Origin: an uncultured Oscillibacter sp. | Lineage (GTDB): Bacteria; Bacillota; Clostridia; Oscillospirales; Oscillospiraceae | NCBI GenBank assembly: GCA_910579435.1 | Contig: CAJTVF010000001.1 | Coordinates: 51,476 to 115,475 of the forward strand | Direction of reading: 5' to 3' | Length of the DNA: 64,000 nt | Shown: piece after piece, positions 32,783 to 41,406 of the stretch | Numbering within the stretch: position 1 is the first letter of the stretch | Layout of the letters: every line of letters starts with the position of its first letter | Notes under the pieces: model-generated | What the model was told of the DNA's origin: nothing | Database searches by the model: none | The model's input: the letters and a program-made list of their open reading frames with translations, nothing else | Made by a program: the position numbers and the translations under genes

Positions 32783-34330
32783 TTATTTCGCGTACTCGAC
32801 CACTTTGGTCTCCCGGAGGACGTGGACCTTGATCTGACCGGGGTACTCCATTTCCTCCTCGATCTTCTTGGCCAGGTCCCGGGCCAGAATGACCATCTGA
32901 TCCTCGGATACCTGCTCGGGCTTCACCATGACCCGGACCTCGCGGCCCGCCTGGATGGCGAAGGCCTTATCCACGCCGGGATAGGAGCCGGTGATGGTCT
33001 CAAGCTGCTCCAGGCGCTTGATGTAGTTCTCCAGGTTCTCCCGGCGGGCGCCGGGCCGGGCGGCGGAAATGGCGTCTGCGGCCTGGACCAGGCAGGCGAT
33101 GATGGTCCTGGGCTCCACATCGTTGTGGTGGGCCTCGATGGCGTGGATGATGTCTTCCTTTTCCTTATACTTCCGGGCGAATTCCACGCCCAGGGCCACG
33201 TGGGTGCCCTCCATCTCATGGTCCACGGACTTGCCCAGGTCGTGGAGCAGGCCCGCCCGCTTGGCGGCCTGGACGTCCACGCCCAGCTCTGCGGCCATCA
33301 TGCCGGCGATGTGGCTGACCTCCACGGAGTGCTGGAGGACGTTTTGTCCGTAGCTGGTGCGGTAGTGAAGGCGGCCCAGCATCTTTACCAGCTCCGGGTG
33401 GAGGCTGCGGACGCCGCACTCAAAGACGACCCGCTCGCCCTCGGCCTTGATGGTGGCGTCCACCTCCCGGCGGGCCTTTTCCACCATCTCCTCGATGTGG
33501 GTGGGATGGATGCGCCCGTCGGAGATCAGTTTCTCCAGGGCAAGGCGGGCGATCTCCCGGCGCACCGGCTCGAAGCAGGAGACGGTAATGGCCTCCGGCG
33601 TGTCGTCGATGATGAGGTCTACGCCCGTCAGGGTCTCGATGGTGCGGATATTCCGGCCTTCCCGGCCGATGATCCGGCCCTTCATCTCGTCATTGGGCAG
33701 GGGAACCACACTGACGGTCATATCGGCCACCTGGTCGGCGGCGCAGCGCTGGATGGCCTGGGCCACAATTTCCCGGGCCCGGGCGTCGCACTCCTCCTTC
33801 ATCCGGGACTCCACCTCTTTGATCTTGAGGGCGGTCTCATGGGTGACTTCGGCCTCCACCTGGTCGATGAGGTACTGCTTCGCCTCCTCGGTGGTGAAGC
33901 CGGAGATGCGCTCCAGCATTTCGGTCTGGCCGCGCTTGACAAGCTTGATCTCTTCGGCCTCCTTGTCGATGGCGGCATGCTTCTGGGTCAGGGACTCTTC
34001 TTTCTTTTCCACGGCCTCGATCTTCCGGTCGAGGTTTTCCTCCTTCTGCTGCAGGCGGTTCTCCTGCCGCTGAAGGTCGGCGCGGCGTTCCTTGACTTCC
34101 TTTTCGTACTCGCTGCGGTTTTTTAAGATCTCCTCCTTGGCTTCCAGCAGGGCCTCGCGCTTTTTGGATTCGGCGCTTTTGATGGCCTCGTTGACGATGC
34201 GCTTTCCCTCTTCCTCGGCGCTGGAGATTTCTTTTTCAGAGACGTTCTTCCGATAGCGAATACCAAGCGGGAAGCAGATCACGCCGCCGACCACCAACCC
34301 GATGAGAAGGGTGATGATGCTCTGAATCAC
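32783..34330 (-). CDS. rny: Ribonuclease Y
   Basis: 515 residues. It is a membrane-anchored endoribonuclease that initiates mRNA decay in Firmicutes. The N-terminal membrane segment (IQSIITLLIGLVVGGVICF) is followed by a long coiled coil (about 35-190), a KH domain (MKGRIIGREGRNIRTIE) and an HD domain (LLHDLGKSVDHE). The start is taken as GTG 34330 with GGAGG 11 nt upstream; that same GGAGG lies inside the first codons of the ATG at 34348, which has no ribosome site of its own. A 325-nt leader precedes it. Confidence 0.94.
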   Translation of the reverse strand: MIQSIITLLIGLVVGGVICFPLGIRYRKNVSEKEISSAEEEGKRIVNEAIKSAESKKREALLEAKEEILKNRSEYEKEVKERRADLQRQENRLQQKEENLDRKIEAVEKKEESLTQKHAAIDKEAEEIKLVKRGQTEMLERISGFTTEEAKQYLIDQVEAEVTHETALKIKEVESRMKEECDARAREIVAQAIQRCAADQVADMTVSVVPLPNDEMKGRIIGREGRNIRTIETLTGVDLIIDDTPEAITVSCFEPVRREIARLALEKLISDGRIHPTHIEEMVEKARREVDATIKAEGERVVFECGVRSLHPELVKMLGRLHYRTSYGQNVLQHSVEVSHIAGMMAAELGVDVQAAKRAGLLHDLGKSVDHEMEGTHVALGVEFARKYKEKEDIIHAIEAHHNDVEPRTIIACLVQAADAISAARPGARRENLENYIKRLEQLETITGSYPGVDKAFAIQAGREVRVMVKPEQVSEDQMVILARDLAKKIEEEMEYPGQIKVHVLRETKVVEYAK

Positions 34331-34684
34331 GGCTGCTGATTCCTCCATTCCATGTTTGGTATTGCCGCAGGAAGCCCGCTTCAAAAAACCGTCAACACGC
34401 CCGTACGGCGGAGGGGATTTCTCTCCCTCCAAGGGCATGGATGTCCCCGGGGCGGTATGGCCGCCGGCGGTTTTTGGACATGGGTTGTTCCTTGTGCTCC
34501 GCCCGCGCCCCGAATGGGGGGCGCTTGTGTTCCGGGGGCGGAATAACTTTCGCTGTTGGGCGTATTGCCGGCTTCCAAAACAGGACCTGCGGACAGGAGC
34601 GTTTTAGAAAACGACCGGTGGGCACCCCTTTGCCCTCCGACGGCAATCTGCCTTTAGTTTAAACGTTTACTGGACCGCTGTCAA
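34331..34684 (-). promoter_or_regulatory. rny promoter and long 5' leader
   Basis: On the minus strand TTGACA (34679-34684) and TAAACT (34656-34661) have a 17-bp spacer; a dyad GTAAACGTTTAAAC overlaps the -10. The next 325 nt before rny hold no gene. They contain small hairpins (for example CCTGCGGACAGG near 34590) but no riboswitch I recognise. The 88 bp from 34685 to 34772 show nothing. Confidence 0.55.
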
Positions 34685-34772
34685 GCAAAATCCTCAAACC
34701 GGCGGCAAAATCAGAAGAAAATTTTGGCAGGACCGGAAAAAGCTTCCCTCCGGCTGCGGAAAAGGAGGCCGC

Positions 34773-35513
34773 TCAGGTGTCGATAAACGCCGCCGCGGCG
34801 TAGCCCACATGGCCGTCGTGGTGGACGACATACCAGCCCTGCCACTCGCCGTAAATGGTCACTTCGGCGCCGTTGGGGAGATTCGCGAGGATGGTTCCGG
34901 TGGGGGAGGGATAACTCCGCAGGTTCAGCGTCCCCCAGTTGACGGCTACCCTGCCCTGAATGGGGTCCGTGGGGTAGATGAAGGGAAGGCCGAAGAACTC
35001 CGTGAGGGCCCGGGCCAGCTGCTGGGCGATGGCGTCCATGTGCCCCTCCACCCAGGTGGCGTCGGACCAGTTGTCGTGGTAGCCGATCTCCACCAGCACC
35101 GCCGGGGCGTTGGACTGGGCCACTTCGCCCAGGGTGGTGGTGGAGCGGGTGGTGACCTTGTTGGGAAGGGGGTAGATCTTCCGCAGCTCCTGGGCGATGA
35201 GCTCCGCCGCCCGCTGGCCCTGGCGGCTGCCGGGATAGTAAAAGGCGATGATGCCCCGCTCCTCGCCATAGCGCCCCTCCGGCGCGCCGTTGGAGTGCAG
35301 GGCCAGATAGAGGTCGTAGGTGCCCCGGTTGGCCTCCCGGATGGAGGACCCGGCGGTCATATCGGGCGTGTTCCGCTTGTATTGGATGCCGTTGGACAGC
35401 AGGTAGGGGACCAGGGCATCCGCCAGCAGGTTCATATTGTATTCCTCCGAGCCGCTGCCGGTGACGTAGCTGTTCCACTCCTGTGTGGACGGGCTTAAAT
35501 AAATCGTGGGCAT
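34773..35513 (-). CDS. N-acetylmuramoyl-L-alanine amidase with SH3-like domain
   Basis: 246 residues, ATG with AAGGAGG upstream. Amidase_3 fold: IYLSPSTQEWNSYVTGSGSE at the start, YLALHSNGAP (zinc His) and AVLVEIGYHDNWSD (catalytic Glu). A C-terminal bacterial SH3 domain (about 185-246: NLRSYPSPTGTILANLPNG, then GWYVVHHDGHVGYA) probably binds the wall. No signal peptide is seen, so export may be by a sporulation-specific or lytic route, as for CwlC-type mother-cell autolysins. It may act in mother-cell lysis or wall turnover. Confidence 0.86.
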   Translation of the reverse strand: MPTIYLSPSTQEWNSYVTGSGSEEYNMNLLADALVPYLLSNGIQYKRNTPDMTAGSSIREANRGTYDLYLALHSNGAPEGRYGEERGIIAFYYPGSRQGQRAAELIAQELRKIYPLPNKVTTRSTTTLGEVAQSNAPAVLVEIGYHDNWSDATWVEGHMDAIAQQLARALTEFFGLPFIYPTDPIQGRVAVNWGTLNLRSYPSPTGTILANLPNGAEVTIYGEWQGWYVVHHDGHVGYAAAAFIDT

Positions 35514-35599
35514 AGCAATTCCTCCTTACTGAATCCTATGGCAAAGCCGCTGAAAGTGTGATACACTGGGGAGGAAAAAAGCCGGGAGGTTCTTGAATT

Positions 35600-36829
35600 A
35601 TGAAAGCAGAGCGCGCGTATCCCATTGTCACCGTGACGCCGAAGGCCGAGGCGGCCATTCTCCGGGGGCACCCCTGGGTCTATGACGCGGAACTTTTATC
35701 TATGGACGGATCGCCGGAAAACGGCGGCCTGGTGGACGTGCGGAGCCGGAAGGGCGCGTATCTCGGCACCGGGTTCCTGTCGGAGGCGTCGAAAATCCGT
35801 GTCCGCCTGGTCTCCCGGAACGCCAACGACCGTTTTGACGCCGCTTTCTGGGAGCGGAAGCTCCGCTGGGCCTGGGAGTACCGGAAGACCGTCATGGCCC
35901 CCGGGGACCTGGACGCCTGCCGGATCATCTTCGGCGAGGCGGACATGTTTCCCGGCCTGACGGTGGACAAGTTCCACGACCTCCTCAGCGTCCAGGTGCT
36001 GTCTGTGGGCATGGAGAAGGTCAAGGACCTGCTGCTTCCCCTGCTGGTCCGCGTCCTCCGGGAGGACGGGCAGACGGTCCGGGGGGTGTTTGAGCGCAAT
36101 GACGTTGCTTTACGGGAGAAAGAGGGCCTGCCCCAGTGCAAGGGCTGGTTCCCGCTGCCGGGGGAGGCCCCGCCGGGATCTCCGGTGACGGAGATCGTGG
36201 AAAATGGGGTGCGCTATTTAGTGGATGTAGAAAACGGCCAGAAAACCGGATTTTTTCTGGACCAGAAGTACAACCGCCGTGCGGTGGGGCGGCTGGCGGA
36301 GGGGAAGACGGTGCTGGACTGCTTCACCCACACCGGTTCCTTTGCCCTGAACGCCGCTATGGGCGGGGCGAAGCATGTCACCGCTGTGGACGTGTCGGCC
36401 TCCGCCGTGGAGATGGCCCGGGCCAACGCGGAGCGAAACGGCTTGGGCGGCGTGGTGGACTGCGTGGCCGCCAACGTCTTCGAGCTGCTCCCGGCGCTGG
36501 AAAAAGAGCCGGTGAAATACGATTTCATCATCCTGGACCCGCCGGCCTTTACGAAGTCCCGGAGGACGGCGGCGAACGCGATGGCGGGATATAAGGAGAT
36601 TAACTACCGGGCCATGAAGCTGCTGCCCAGGGGCGGGTATCTGGCTACCTGCTCCTGCTCCCACTTCGCGGAGGAGGAGAAGTTCGCGGCCATGCTGCAT
36701 TCCGCCGCCCGGGACGCCGGGGTCCGCCTCCGGCAGATCGAGGCCCGGCAGCAGAGCTGCGACCACCCCATTTTGTGGGGCGTGGAGGAGACGAACTATT
36801 TGAAATTCTTTTTGTTTCAAGTAGTGTAA
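35600..36829 (+). CDS. rlmI: 23S rRNA (cytosine-C5) methyltransferase
   Basis: 409 residues. An N-terminal PUA domain (about 1-80: AILRGHPWVYDAEL) precedes the RlmI-type EEHEE/linker part and a class I SAM methyltransferase (about 195-409) with VLDCFTHTGSFALNAAMGGA as motif I, FIILDPPAFTKSR as motif IV with the DPP signature, and CSCSHF as motif VI. It should methylate a cytosine in 23S rRNA; the exact site is inferred from family. GGGAGG is 11 nt before the ATG. It lies just upstream of the broken mtnN. Confidence 0.9.
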   Translation: MKAERAYPIVTVTPKAEAAILRGHPWVYDAELLSMDGSPENGGLVDVRSRKGAYLGTGFLSEASKIRVRLVSRNANDRFDAAFWERKLRWAWEYRKTVMAPGDLDACRIIFGEADMFPGLTVDKFHDLLSVQVLSVGMEKVKDLLLPLLVRVLREDGQTVRGVFERNDVALREKEGLPQCKGWFPLPGEAPPGSPVTEIVENGVRYLVDVENGQKTGFFLDQKYNRRAVGRLAEGKTVLDCFTHTGSFALNAAMGGAKHVTAVDVSASAVEMARANAERNGLGGVVDCVAANVFELLPALEKEPVKYDFIILDPPAFTKSRRTAANAMAGYKEINYRAMKLLPRGGYLATCSCSHFAEEEKFAAMLHSAARDAGVRLRQIEARQQSCDHPILWGVEETNYLKFFLFQVV

Positions 36830-36844
36830 AGGAGAATTACTTTC

Positions 36845-37654
36845 GTGAAGAAAGTGGGGGATTTTGTGCGCCAGCGACACGGAACTCGCGCCTTTTTTGG
36901 AGAACATGAAGATCAGCTGGGTTACGGAAAAGGCGATGCTTCGCTTCCATGAGGGAACTATAGGAGGCATTCCCGCCGCAGCGGTATACAGCGGCGTGTG
37001 CAAGGTGAATGCCGCCATAGCGGCGGAGCTGCTGGTGGAAGTTTTCGGCGTGGACGCGGTGATTATTACTTCCGAACTGAAAGGTCGGAAGTAATATGTG
37101 CCATGTTTTGCGGTTGCCGCTGTAAACAGCGGCGAGCAAAACGGCTTGAATCAAATTTATTATTTCCGAGCTTTAAACTCGGAAATAATAACGCCGGAAC
37201 AGCCGGGGGATCGACCCGAGGGTCAGGCCGTTCGATACGGTGGTCGCGGAGCGGTCGGTTTATCATGATGTGGCGGGGGATGTGCTGACAGACTTTCATC
37301 CGTGGCTGCCATCGGTTTATTTTCCATCGGACGAGGGGCTGCTTTCCGCCGGGAAAAAATACGCGGAAACGGCAAAGCGCCCCATTTTATTTGGAACAAT
37401 CGCCACGGGCGAGTTCTTTGTTGAAAATCAGGACCGGGAACGCATTCGTCAATACTGCGCCTCCCTGGCGGCGGATATGGAAACGGCAGGCGCCGCCCCA
37501 TGTGTGCTATGTGAACCGGATCCCCTTTTTGGCGGTAAGGAGCATTACCGATACCAGCGGGGACATCGGGGCGGAAGCCTTTGATCGAAACTGTGAGCGG
37601 GCCTCCGAAATCGCGGCGGAAGTTACGAGCGGGCTGCTGCGGTCATGGATTTGA
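36845..37654 (+). pseudogene. mtnN: 5'-methylthioadenosine/S-adenosylhomocysteine nucleosidase, destroyed
   Basis: The gene reads as MTAN in pieces: GTG 36845 then KK-VGILCASDTELAPFLENM, VFGVDAVII, NAGTAGG, IDPRVRPFDTVVAERSVYHD, ADMETAGAA and HVCYVNRIPFLAVRSITD with the MET catalytic motif. Three frameshifts lie in homopolymers: one extra G at 36856-36860, one G missing at 37205-37209, one extra C at 37496-37499. A 120-bp MITE is inserted after VDAVII (37067-37190). With four lesions the product cannot be made. The cell must cope with MTA/SAH through another enzyme. GTG is preceded by AAAGGAG. Confidence 0.9.
37067..37190. mobile_element. MITE-C (120 bp, TA target duplication)
   Basis: The element (37069-37188) lies between TA dinucleotides; the reconstructed mtnN has one TA here. 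Each end is itself a hairpin: TTACTTCCGA..TCGGAAGTAA on the left and TTATTTCCGAG..CTCGGAAATAA on the right, so the ends are also inverted repeats of each other. A third hairpin (GCCGCTGTAAACAGCGGC) sits in the middle. There is no coding capacity. TA duplication points to an IS630/Tc1-mariner-type helper. Confidence 0.75.
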
Positions 37655-37740
37655 TCTGGGGTTGTTTGCCCCCCCCCCAAAACGCCTTGACTGTCAGAAA
37701 AATCCGCCTTGATCCGGCATCCCCCGGCTTTCAAACAGAC

Positions 37741-38259
37741 CTAGGGAAACACCGCCGCCCGCATTCCCTTCAGGTCCCCCGTGACCCGGAGGAACCAGAG
37801 GGAGCAGACCGCATCGGCGGTAAAAACCAGCAGGAAAAGATAGGCCAGCCATGCCGGAGCCGCCGCTGCCAGCGCCGCCGCGCCCGGCTGGACGAACCGC
37901 ACTGCCGCCCACACCAGAGCCCCCCAGGCCAGGGTGAAGGGCAGGCAGACCCGTCCCCGGAGATTCCCGGGGACCCCGGTATAGTCCCAGAACCGGACGC
38001 CCAGAAACCGCTCCCCGGCCCAGTGGTAGGCGTACTCCACCGCCGTGGCCGCCAGGCCGCCGGAGACGGCCAGCGCCAACCCGCCCATAGGCGGCAGGGC
38101 CAGGACTGCCAGCATTCCCAGCCCGTACACCGGGCACAGGGGCAGAAGCAGCAGGCAGCGCCGCCGCTTCTCCTCCGACCGGGAAGCGGCGGCGAAGGCC
38201 AGCTCCGTCAGCCAGCCCAGAAAGCTGTAAATCCAAAAATACCAGAGCAGGGGAGCCAT
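37741..38259 (-). CDS. CmpB-type putative ABC-transporter membrane protein
   Basis: 172 residues from ATG 38259 (GAGGTGAT upstream; a longer reading lacks a ribosome site). About five membrane segments, with WIYSFLGWLTELAFA at the start and the family motifs CPVYGLG, GERFLGVRFWDYTGVPGNLRGRV and PFTLAWG. This is the ABC_trans_CmpB family, of unknown substrate. Its upstream spacer (38260-38372) is followed by MITE-B copy 1. The 86 bp on its 3' side (37655-37740) include a C11 tract and nothing else. Confidence 0.8.
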   Translation of the reverse strand: MAPLLWYFWIYSFLGWLTELAFAAASRSEEKRRRCLLLLPLCPVYGLGMLAVLALPPMGGLALAVSGGLAATAVEYAYHWAGERFLGVRFWDYTGVPGNLRGRVCLPFTLAWGALVWAAVRFVQPGAAALAAAAPAWLAYLFLLVFTADAVCSLWFLRVTGDLKGMRAAVFP

Positions 38260-38372
38260 CGTATCACCTCGGCTACAGTGTCCCCGGAGGACAGAACGGT
38301 ATCCGCCTCTTGCGCCGGTAGTTTTTTCATGGTACAATGGTCGAAAAGCAGCGAAAAAGATAGACTAACTAT

Positions 38373-38537
38373 TAGGCCTTGTTTGAAAAAAGTCTAAACG
38401 CCCAAAACGGCGGATCATTTTCCGCCACTCTGCGTTAAATTTTCTTGCCGGGCGTCAGCCCGCCCGCGAAAATTTGCCTTGATTGGCGAAAAAATCTCTC
38501 ACCGTTGGGCATTCCGTCAATTTTCAAACAAGGCCTA
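38373..38537. mobile_element. MITE-B copy 1 (165 bp)
   Basis: Perfect terminal inverted repeats TAGGCCTTGTTTGAAAA and TTTTCAAACAAGGCCTA bound a 165-bp non-coding element. The outer TA on both sides is probably the target duplication, as for IS630-type transposons. Copy 2 at 42317-42481 has the same length and differs at only about three positions. This copy lies in an intergenic region between the CmpB-type gene and the IS110 remnant. Confidence 0.88.
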
Positions 38538-38656
38538 AAAGTCAAGCTCTGAAATGATGAAAATTGAAAGAGTGGATACAGAAACATAAGACGGAAAAAA
38601 GGGAGCAAGAAAGTAGGCATCCGTGAGGACACCAAGACAAGAGGTATTGGAGCGAG

Positions 38657-39839
38657 TTACGCAGCCGTTATCGGCTGGTAAGGTAGCCTAGACTTCTCCA
38701 TAGCGCAGACGAGCCGCACCAGCTTTTTGCCGGCATGGGAGATGGCCACGTTGTAGTGCTTGCCCTCAGTGCGCTTTTTGGCAAGATAAGCGGCAAAGGT
38801 AGGATCCCAAATACAGACGTACTTTGTGGCGTTGAAGATGGCGTAGCGCAGGTATCTGGAGCCCCGCTTCCCCATGTGGGCATAGCAGTTGTTGAGCTGC
38901 CCGGATTGGTAGGTGGAGGGAGACAGACCGGCGTAAGCCAGAACCTTATCTGGAGAATCAAAGCGGGAGAAGTCGCCCGCCTCGGCCAAGATCATGGCTC
39001 CCATCCGCAGGCCCATACCTGGAATGGTAGTAATTGGAGAGTGCAATTCCTCCATGGCGGATTGGATGGAGGCTTCAATGTCCGCAATCTCAGCGTTCAG
39101 TTCCCGAATGAGGCGGATGGTGTGCCGGAGTTCCAGAGACTTGGCGGGCATAGCAGAGCCAACGGAGGCTCTGGCGGCGTCCTGGATGTCCACCGCTGCA
39201 TCACGACCATACCGGCCATTAGAGGCATCAGCCAGCAAGAACTTCAGCCGGGTAAGATTGGCTTGGGCAATCTGCTTGGCACCAGGGAATACCTCCAGGA
39301 GCGCATAGACGGAGTTCATGTGAAGGGTAGGAACCAGCTTTTCCAGCTCGGGGAACAGTATGCAGACAAGACGGGAAACTGATTGCTTGTGCTTTGATCG
39401 CTCCCGGACTTTATCGAATCTGTATCTTGTGAGTGACTTTAGCTCCTCGTTGTGGTATGCTGTATCCGTGTAGGGCTTGAGGTCCAAATCGGACAAGAGC
39501 ATAGCCGCAATGGTACGTGCGTCAACTTTGTCGGTCTTTGTTTTCCGCAAGGAAAGGCTTTTCCGGTACAGGTTGGTGTGCAGGGGATTCAAGACGTAGG
39601 TTGGTAGGCCGCTGTCAAGAAGGAACCCCCAGGAGGTTATAGCTGTAATGCCCGGTAGCCTCAAGTCCTACTTTTATGCTGTCTTTGGGTGAAACACAAC
39701 TGTGTATTCGCTCCAGGAGGAACTGGAACCCCTCTATGCTGTTTGGGATGGTGAATACGTCCGCTAATACCTTCCCCTCCGAGGACAGGATGAAGCAGTC
39801 ATGCTTGTCCTTGGCGACATCAATTCCGACACAAACCAT
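38657..39839 (-). pseudogene. IS110-family transposase, frameshifted
   Basis: Start ATG 39839 gives MVCVGIDVAKDKHDCFILSS, with the first catalytic Asp, then GLEATGHYSYNLLG (Glu). An extra G in the run at 39626-39630 shifts the frame; the rest continues as FLLDSGLPTYVLNPLHTN and KTDKVDARTIA (third and fourth acidic residues) into the Tnp_20 domain (TIPGMGLRMGAMILAEAGDF and LAYAGLSPSTYQSGQ). Repairing one base gives about 394 residues, full IS110 length. The break is a single event, so the insertion is recent. IS110 enzymes use DEDD chemistry and a bridge RNA. Confidence 0.9.
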
Positions 39840-39844
39840 AAGTA

Positions 39845-40040
39845 AATCCCCCAAATGTAAGATTTGATGCTGTACCCATAGAACACCTTACCTTGTAACC
39901 TTGTTCTACATCAACCGTCTGGCGGTATCTAACTGATTAACAAAACTGCAAGGGGCTGTGGTTGGAGCCTATCCATAACCATCTCGTGGTAGGAGGATTT
40001 TACCAATCCACAGCATCCCTTTTAGTGTAGCACAGCCCTT
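39845..40040 (-). ncRNA. Candidate IS110 bridge RNA region
   Basis: The 250 bp upstream of the transposase start are non-coding. Read on the minus strand they contain a large stem GGGATGCTGTGGATTGG paired with CCAACCACAGCCCC (40003-40019 with 39952-39965), with an internal ACCA..TGGT hairpin (about 39978-39990), and a second stem AGAACA..TGTTCT (39880-39907). IS110-group elements encode a bridge RNA of about this size in the left end, with two internal loops that pair with target and donor DNA. The element's exact ends are not visible. The identification is from position and fold only. Confidence 0.5.
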
Positions 40041-40090
40041 GGAGAGAGGCTATAAAAACTACTACTCTATAATACAAGGAGGATCAAAAG

Positions 40091-40660
40091 ATGGATACCT
40101 GGGAGAGCTTGAAAAACGAGTGCCTTGCCTGTAAAGGCTGTTCCCTTGCGGATACCCGCCATAACGTGGTTTTCGGGGACGGTGCGGAGGACGCGGAGAT
40201 TTTGTTCATCGGCGAGGGTCCCGGACAGCACGAGGACGAGCAGGGCCTGCCCTTTGTGGGCCGGGCGGGGAAGCTGCTGGACGAGATGCTGGAGATGGTG
40301 AACCTGGACCGAAGCAAGGTCTACATCGCCAACATCGTCAAATGCCGCCCGCCCCAGAACCGGGACCCTCTGGGGGTGGAGCAGGATGCCTGCATTGACT
40401 GGCTCCGCCGCCAGACGGCGCTGCTGCGGCCCAAGATCATTGTCTGCCTGGGCCGTATCGCCGCCAAGGTCATCATCAAGGATGATTTCCGCATTACTCA
40501 GGAGCATGGCCAGTGGTTTGAGCGGAACGGCGTGTGGATGACCGCCCTGTACCACCCGGCGGCGCTGCTGCGGGACGTTCGCAAGCGCCCCGACACCTTT
40601 GAGGACTTGAAAGCCATTCAGGCCAAGGCCCGGGAGCTGTGCGGGCACACGGAACTCTGA
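40091..40660 (+). CDS. Family 4-type uracil-DNA glycosylase
   Basis: 189 residues with an AAGGAGGATC ribosome site. It removes uracil from DNA. Iron-sulfur ligands are Cys14 and Cys17 (CLACKGC) plus Cys residues in VKCRPPQNRDP and VEQDACIDWL. Motif GEGPGQHEDEQGLPFVGRAG is the catalytic/uracil-binding region, and HPAALLRD is the minor-groove motif. It starts 50 bp downstream of the IS110 region, so its promoter (TATAAT at about 40070) may be partly element-derived. The terminator follows directly. Confidence 0.92.
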   Translation: MDTWESLKNECLACKGCSLADTRHNVVFGDGAEDAEILFIGEGPGQHEDEQGLPFVGRAGKLLDEMLEMVNLDRSKVYIANIVKCRPPQNRDPLGVEQDACIDWLRRQTALLRPKIIVCLGRIAAKVIIKDDFRITQEHGQWFERNGVWMTALYHPAALLRDVRKRPDTFEDLKAIQAKARELCGHTEL

Positions 40661-40672
40661 GCGGCCAAACGG

Positions 40673-40705
40673 GGAGAGGACCGGCCTCTCCCCGCGTTTT
40701 TGAAA
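40673..40705 (+). terminator. Terminator after uracil-DNA glycosylase
   Basis: CGGGGAGAGG / CCTCTCCCCG (10-bp stem) followed by CGTTTTTGA, 12 bp after the stop. Confidence 0.75.
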
Positions 40706-40706
40706 A

Positions 40707-40761
40707 ATTGTAAACCAATTATGAAAATATGGTTGACAATATGGGAAATTTGCGCTATCCT
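40707..40761 (+). promoter_or_regulatory. BirA operator and bioY promoter
   Basis: TTGTAAACC-N14-GGTTGACAA (40708-40739) matches the bacterial BirA (biotin repressor) operator, TTGTAAACC-N14/16-GGTTTACAA, with one mismatch. The right arm contains the -35 TTGACA (40733-40738), and TATCCT (40756-40761) is the -10 at 17-bp spacing. Biotinyl-AMP-bound BirA would block this promoter. Confidence 0.8.
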
Positions 40762-40793
40762 CAGAGCCAGGAAAGAAAAGGAGGAACCCATCT

Positions 40794-41354
40794 ATGACCG
40801 AACAAACCGCGTCCCGCCTGCGGACGAGAGACCTGACCCTGATCGCCCTGTTTACCGTCCTGACGGCGGTATGCGCCTGGATCTCCGTGCCTGTCCCCGC
40901 GCCCCTGATTCAGTTCACAATGCAGACCTTTGCCGTTTTCGCCGCCCTGCTGGCCCTGGGAGGGAAGCGGGGGACCTACGCCGTCACTGCTTACCTGCTG
41001 CTGGGGGCTGTGGGCGCGCCGGTGTTCAGCAATTTCCGGGGGGGCCTGAGCGTGCTGCTGGGGGCCACCGGCGGCTATATTCTGGGATTCTTTTTCCAGG
41101 CGCTGCTCTACTGGTGGATGACCGCCAGGCTGGGGGAGGCCCTGAGGGTGAAAATTGCCGCCAGCGTCCTGGGACTGATCCTGTGCTATGCCTTTGGCAC
41201 AGCCTGGTATCTGGTTCTCTATGTTCAGATGGGAAAGCCTATGGGCCTGTTGACCGCTCTTGGCTACTGCGTGTTTCCCTTCATTGTCCCGGATCTGGTC
41301 AAGCTGGCTCTGGCGGTGCTGCTGTCCCAGCGGGTCGGAAAATATGTCCAATGA
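40794..41354 (+). CDS. bioY: Biotin transporter substrate-binding subunit BioY
   Basis: 186 residues, six hydrophobic segments. It is the S-component of an ECF-type biotin uptake system. Family motifs are visible in LTAVCAWISVPVPAPLIQFT, QTFAVFAALLALGGKRGTYA and the G-rich LLGATGGYILGF; the PFIVPDLVKLALAVLLS C-terminal segment is also typical. The energising EcfAAT module is not adjacent, so it probably uses the shared one. The BirA operator upstream confirms biotin control. AAAGGAGG precedes the ATG. Confidence 0.94.
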   Translation: MTEQTASRLRTRDLTLIALFTVLTAVCAWISVPVPAPLIQFTMQTFAVFAALLALGGKRGTYAVTAYLLLGAVGAPVFSNFRGGLSVLLGATGGYILGFFFQALLYWWMTARLGEALRVKIAASVLGLILCYAFGTAWYLVLYVQMGKPMGLLTALGYCVFPFIVPDLVKLALAVLLSQRVGKYVQ

Positions 41355-41370
41355 TTCTCGGTTTCAAAAG

Positions 41371-41406
41371 AAACGGGCCGGCGCTTACAGCGCCGGCCCG
41401 TTTCCT
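41371..41406. terminator. Bidirectional terminator between bioY and cupin gene
   Basis: AAACGGGCCGGCGC / GCGCCGGCCCGTTT, a 14-bp stem with a short loop, then CCTTATC; it ends at the convergent gene's stop. Confidence 0.75.

Noticed and set aside
32360..34126. Long plus-strand frame opposite rny
   Set aside because: Shadow of the rny coiled-coil and HD regions; no ribosome site and no recognisable protein.
37665..37682. Poly-C tract as a phase-variation switch
   Set aside because: It lies outside any reading frame, after a dead gene, with no gene whose expression it could plausibly toggle.
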